From: Tabrizicola oligotrophica
Lineage (GTDB): Bacteria; Pseudomonadota; Alphaproteobacteria; Rhodobacterales; Rhodobacteraceae
Length of the DNA: 64,000 nt
Assembly (NCBI RefSeq): GCF_011008935.1
Contig: NZ_JAAIVJ010000009.1
Span: 1-64,000 of the forward strand
Direction: 5' to 3'
Each line of letters opens with the position of its first letter. The first letter of the stretch is position 1. Both the position numbers and the translations under genes were made by a program. This document shows, in pieces, positions 61,095 to 64,000 of this stretch. The notes beneath the pieces were generated by a model. It saw only the letters and a list, made by a program, of their open reading frames with translations. It did not search any database and was not told where the DNA came from.

Positions 61095-61886
61095 ATGCAG
61101 GGCAGTGCCAACCTCAACCTGATGATCAAGGCCGCGCGGCGCGCTGGCAAGTCGCTGGTCAAGGACTTCCGCGAGGTGGAGAACCTGCAGGTTTCCTCGA
61201 AAGGCCCCGGCGATTTCGTCTCGAAGGCCGACCGCGAGGCCGAGCGGCTGATCAAGGAAGAGCTGATGGGCGCGCGGCCGACCTATGGCTGGCTGGGCGA
61301 GGAAACCGGCGAAGAGGCCGGCGCCGACCCGACCCGGCGCTGGATCGTCGATCCCCTGGACGGCACCACCAACTTCCTGCACGGCATGCCGCATTGGGCG
61401 ATTTCCATCGCGCTGGAACACAAGGGCGAGATCGTTTCCGCCGTAGTCTATGACCCCGCCAAGGACGAGATGTTCTGGGCCGAAAAGGGCGCGGGCGCCT
61501 GGCTGAACGACAACCGCCGCCTGCGCGTCTCTGGCCGCCGGGCGATGGCCGATGCGGTGTTTGCCACCGGCGTGCCGTTCGGCGCGAAAAAGACGCTGCC
61601 GGCCATGCTGGCCGATCTGGCCCGTCTGATGCCCGCCTGCGCCGGCGTGCGGCGCTGGGGCGCAGCCTCGCTGGATCTGGCCTTCGTGGCTGCCGGTCGC
61701 TTCGATGGCTATTGGGAACGCGAGTTGCAGCCCTGGGACATCGCGGCGGGGCTTTTGCTGGTGAAGGAAGCCGGCGGCATGGTCGGCCCGGTGCGCGAGG
61801 GCGACGACATTCTGGGCAAGGGCGCGATCCTGTGCGCCAATGAGCCGCTGTTCGAAGGCTTCGCCAAGATCATCCGCAACGCCTGA
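61095..61886 (+). CDS. suhB: Inositol monophosphatase family protein (SuhB-like)
   Basis: A 263-residue Mg2+-dependent phosphatase. The metal-binding motifs are GWLGEETGEE (Glu), WIVDPLDGTTNFLHGMPHWA and the C-terminal WERELQPWDIAAGLLLVKEAGG. Family members hydrolyse inositol-1-phosphate or related sugar phosphates, and SuhB also acts in rRNA transcription complexes. Which role applies cannot be told. It lies 99 bases after metR and ends convergent to the extensin-like gene. Confidence 0.9.
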   Translation: MQGSANLNLMIKAARRAGKSLVKDFREVENLQVSSKGPGDFVSKADREAERLIKEELMGARPTYGWLGEETGEEAGADPTRRWIVDPLDGTTNFLHGMPHWAISIALEHKGEIVSAVVYDPAKDEMFWAEKGAGAWLNDNRRLRVSGRRAMADAVFATGVPFGAKKTLPAMLADLARLMPACAGVRRWGAASLDLAFVAAGRFDGYWERELQPWDIAAGLLLVKEAGGMVGPVREGDDILGKGAILCANEPLFEGFAKIIRNA

Positions 61887-61945
61887 CCCTGCCTGTATGC
61901 CCTTGCCGCAGGCGGAGCGTTTGCCCGCCCGTGGCGCAAGACATC

Positions 61946-62818
61946 CTACTTGCAGTAAGGCCCGCTGCGATAGCCGGCGATGTCGAAGTGCAGATGATCC
62001 TCGTGATAGCCGTCTGATCCCGGTCCCAGCGTGGTGCCGAAGATGCCGCAGGCCGCCTTGTGGGCCTTGCGGGTCTGGCTGTTGTAGTCGCGCGCCACCG
62101 ACCATTGCGTGCCGTCGGAAAACACGAATCCCGCCACGTCCAGCGCGCGGCCGCGGCCGTGTTCGCTGATCTTCGCCCCTTTCTTGTTGTTGCGGGGGCG
62201 GCAGATGTAGCTGGCCGCAATACGGATCTCGACCACCTCGCGCTTGCCCATGGCCGGGCGCATGCCCTGTTCGATCCAGGTCTTGAAGGCCGTCGCCGTT
62301 TCGCAGCTGATGGTCGCGGGCTGGTTCAGCCGGATGCCGGAAATCGCGGTGACGCGCACCGGCGCCTCGATGCCGCAGCCCTTGACCTTGCCCTTGATCG
62401 CGGCCAGCACCTCGCCCTTGATTTCCGGGTCGCCGCAGACCGATCCTTTCTGCGTCGCCTTGTCTTTCGTCTTGTCCTTCGCCTTGTCCTTCGTCTTGCC
62501 CGTGCCCTGGCCGGCTTCGGCCAAGGGGGCGGCAAAACTGGCGTTCAGCCCATCGGGGCGGCGTCTGGGGCGCAGGGGCGCGGGTTCAGCTGCAACCGGC
62601 ACAGTCAGGACGACTTCGGCCGCAGGCGGCGACAGATCAGGGCGGCGCTTCGGGCGGACCGGCGACTGGCCTTGCGGCTCGGGGACCGGGGGGTCGGGCG
62701 TGATGTCGGGTGCGGCAAGCTGAAGCCGCGGCATCGGGCGGGGTGATGTTGCCGGGGCCTCGGCCCCTGCGCCCTGCCCTGCAAGGCTGAGCGCAAGGCA
62801 CAGCGCCAGCCCGCGCAC
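61946..62818 (-). CDS. Extensin-like C-terminal domain protein
   Basis: A 290-residue exported protein with an N-terminal signal (GLALCLALSLAGQGAGAEA). A Pro/Arg-rich linker with several RPxRRPD-like units (about 30-105) is followed by a Lys/Asp repeat (KTKDKAKDKTKDKAT, about 112-126) and the extensin-like domain (about 135-290): ISGIRLNQPATISCETATAF, SEHGRGRALDVAGFVF and the end DGYHEDHLHFDIAG, a His/Asp metal-site pattern like D-Ala-D-Ala peptidases. Six cysteines may form disulfides. A role on cell wall is likely. The GTG at 62818 has GGGGGAA upstream and lies 5 bases after the tyrC stop. Confidence 0.82.
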   Translation of the reverse strand: MRGLALCLALSLAGQGAGAEAPATSPRPMPRLQLAAPDITPDPPVPEPQGQSPVRPKRRPDLSPPAAEVVLTVPVAAEPAPLRPRRRPDGLNASFAAPLAEAGQGTGKTKDKAKDKTKDKATQKGSVCGDPEIKGEVLAAIKGKVKGCGIEAPVRVTAISGIRLNQPATISCETATAFKTWIEQGMRPAMGKREVVEIRIAASYICRPRNNKKGAKISEHGRGRALDVAGFVFSDGTQWSVARDYNSQTRKAHKAACGIFGTTLGPGSDGYHEDHLHFDIAGYRSGPYCK

Positions 62819-62822
62819 CGGG

Positions 62823-63773
62823 TTATTCCCCCGGCTTGGCCGCCGGAGCCGCGCGGCCAAAGTCCGGCGCGGCGGTGTCCTGACCCGCTTCAATGATGCC
62901 ACGGCGGATGGCGCGGGTGCGGGTGAAATAGGCGTGCAGCTGCTCACCGTCGCCCATGCGAATCGCGCGCTGCAGCATGAAAAGCTCCTCGGTGAAGCGG
63001 CCGAGAATATCCAGCACCGCCTCCTTGTTGGTCAGGAACACATCGCGCCACATCGTCGGGTCCGAGGCCGCAATCCGGGTCAGGTCGCGGAAGCCCCCGG
63101 CGGAATACTTGATGATCTCCGAGTTCGACACCCGGCGCATGTGTTCGGCCACGCCCACCATCGTATAGGCAATCAGGTGCGGCGTGTGCGAGGTGACCGC
63201 CAGCACGAGGTCATGGTGCGGCACGTCCATTTCATCGACATTGGCCCCCATCGCTTCGCACAGGCGGCGCAGGCGGGCCACCGCCTTGGGGTCGCTGTCG
63301 GGCATCGGGGTCAGCAGCCACCAGCGGTTCTGGAACAGCGTGGCAAAGCCCGAGCGCGGCCCGGAATGCTCGGTGCCGGCAATCGGATGGCCGGGGATGA
63401 AATGCACCCCCGCCGGAATATGCGGGGCGACGGCATCGACCACGGCCTGCTTGACCGAGCCGACATCGGTGACACAGGCGCCCTGCGACAGGTGCGGGCC
63501 GATCTCGGCGGCGATCTCGGCCATGGCGCCGACCGGCACAGCCAGCACCACCAGATCGGCGCCCTGCACTGCCTCGGCGGCCGAGCCGAACACCCGGTCG
63601 CAGATGCCGATTTCCACGGCGACCCGGCGGGTGTCCTCGGTCTTGGCATAGCCGACGATCTCGCCCGCAAGGCCGGATTGCTTCATGGCATGGGCCATGG
63701 AAGACGCAATCAGGCCCAGCCCGATCAGCGCCACGCGGTCATAGATTGGTGGGGCATAGATCGGCTTCGTCAT
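62823..63773 (-). CDS. tyrC: Prephenate/arogenate dehydrogenase
   Basis: A 316-residue NAD(P)-dependent enzyme of tyrosine synthesis. The Rossmann start reads [18 protein letters not shown] (residues 12-29), followed by [30 protein letters not shown] (active-site His), the [14 protein letters not shown] segment and [16 protein letters not shown]. There is no fused chorismate mutase or ACT domain. Whether it uses arogenate or prephenate cannot be decided. The start overlaps the hisC stop by four bases, so the pair is coupled. AGGGGG is the ribosome site. Confidence 0.93.
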   Translation of the reverse strand: MTKPIYAPPIYDRVALIGLGLIASSMAHAMKQSGLAGEIVGYAKTEDTRRVAVEIGICDRVFGSAAEAVQGADLVVLAVPVGAMAEIAAEIGPHLSQGACVTDVGSVKQAVVDAVAPHIPAGVHFIPGHPIAGTEHSGPRSGFATLFQNRWWLLTPMPDSDPKAVARLRRLCEAMGANVDEMDVPHHDLVLAVTSHTPHLIAYTMVGVAEHMRRVSNSEIIKYSAGGFRDLTRIAASDPTMWRDVFLTNKEAVLDILGRFTEELFMLQRAIRMGDGEQLHAYFTRTRAIRRGIIEAGQDTAAPDFGRAAPAAKPGE

Positions 63774-64000
63774 CGTACCCCCTTGAACTGGCCGATGGCA
63801 TGGGCCACCCGCCGGCACGAGGCTTCGTCGCCGATGGTGATGCGCAGGCAGTTGGGCAGGTTGTAGCTGGCCACGCGGCGCACGATAAGGCCCTGGCTTT
63901 GCAGGAACTTGTCGCAGGCTTCGGCCTCATCGACCGAGGCGAAGCGGGCAAGGATGAAATTCGCCATCGAGGTGTCCGAAGGCACGCCCAGCTCGGCCAG
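63770..64000 (-). CDS. hisC: Histidinol-phosphate aminotransferase, C-terminal part
   Basis: Only the last 76 codons are in the window. They read through [40 protein letters not shown] and [15 protein letters not shown]. This is the C-terminal small domain of class I/II aminotransferases of the HisC type (NFxL at its start, LRITIG substrate-phosphate Arg near its end). Linked with a prephenate dehydrogenase it may serve aromatic as well as histidine synthesis. Confidence 0.88.
   Translation of the reverse strand: MAELGVPSDTSMANFILARFASVDEAEACDKFLQSQGLIVRRVASYNLPNCLRITIGDEASCRRVAHAIGQFKGVR

Noticed and set aside
59841-62105. A 754-codon minus-strand frame opposite metR and suhB
   Set aside because: Both covered genes have intact family motifs; the long frame has none.

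Overview
The window reads as chromosomal DNA of a high-GC alphaproteobacterium of the Rhodobacterales (Rhodobacter/Paracoccus-type family). Several things point there: a GcrA cell-cycle regulator, an HdaA/PerM/Ppk/Ppx cluster, a propionyl-CoA carboxylase island with a PccR-type regulator, divergent betIBA/choXWV operons, an FnrL-type box, and a hairpin repeat with a GGATATTT tail that I remember as common in this group. Both ends are cut inside genes (a pilin at the left, hisC at the right). I see no rRNA, tRNA, CRISPR array, insertion sequence or prophage.

Layout. (1) 1-12010: a Tad/Flp pilus locus on the + strand: two mini-pilins, cpaB, cpaC secretin, an OmpA-type lipoprotein in the place usually held by CpaD, cpaE, cpaF, tadB, tadC, two TPR lipoproteins, the prepilin peptidase and an AAA+ ATPase. 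(2) 12011-19742: housekeeping genes (5-formyl-THF cyclo-ligase, MgtE, guanine deaminase, an RraB-like protein, gcrA, an AsmA protein) and a small RTX protein. (3) 19863-29870: perM-hdaA, ppk1-ppx, then a tightly overlapping run (VOC, GNAT, TerB/J-domain, EEP phosphatase), an exported orphan and nhaA. (4) 29871-30421: a repeat-rich gap holding two decayed copies of the nhaA 3' end and four copies of a C/G-rich hairpin. (5) 30422-41596: the propionate/methylmalonyl-CoA island (scpA, pccA, five small genes, pccB) with DUF486, an MFS exporter and the pccR regulator. (6) 41658-48716: a YdcH-like gene under a likely FnrL site, betABI, and divergent choXWV. (7) 48768-58913: topA, dprA, gabT, the bioMNY biotin transporter, and a degenerate thiolase with a short acyl-CoA ligase. 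(8) 58473-64000: aroQ, metF with a divergent LysR gene, an inositol-monophosphatase-family gene, an extensin-like protein, prephenate/arogenate dehydrogenase and the end of hisC.

How the genes work together. The Tad genes supply pilin, peptidase, inner-membrane platform, motor, secretin and pilotin-like parts of one surface machine. PccAB and methylmalonyl-CoA mutase carry propionyl-CoA to succinyl-CoA, and PccR-type half-sites lie before both pccB and the regulator itself. ChoXWV imports choline, BetA and BetB oxidise it to glycine betaine, and BetI has a clear palindromic operator between the two units. Ppk1 and Ppx make and degrade polyphosphate, and a Pho-box-like repeat lies just before ppk1.

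I found no wholly new system. The observations most worth following are the nhaA-derived decayed repeats; the bioMNY-linked thiolase that lacks its second catalytic cysteine; the candidate Pho, FnrL, MocR-type and PccR sites; the tiny lipoprotein pair inside the propionate island; and the AAA+ ATPase and OmpA lipoprotein attached to the Tad locus.
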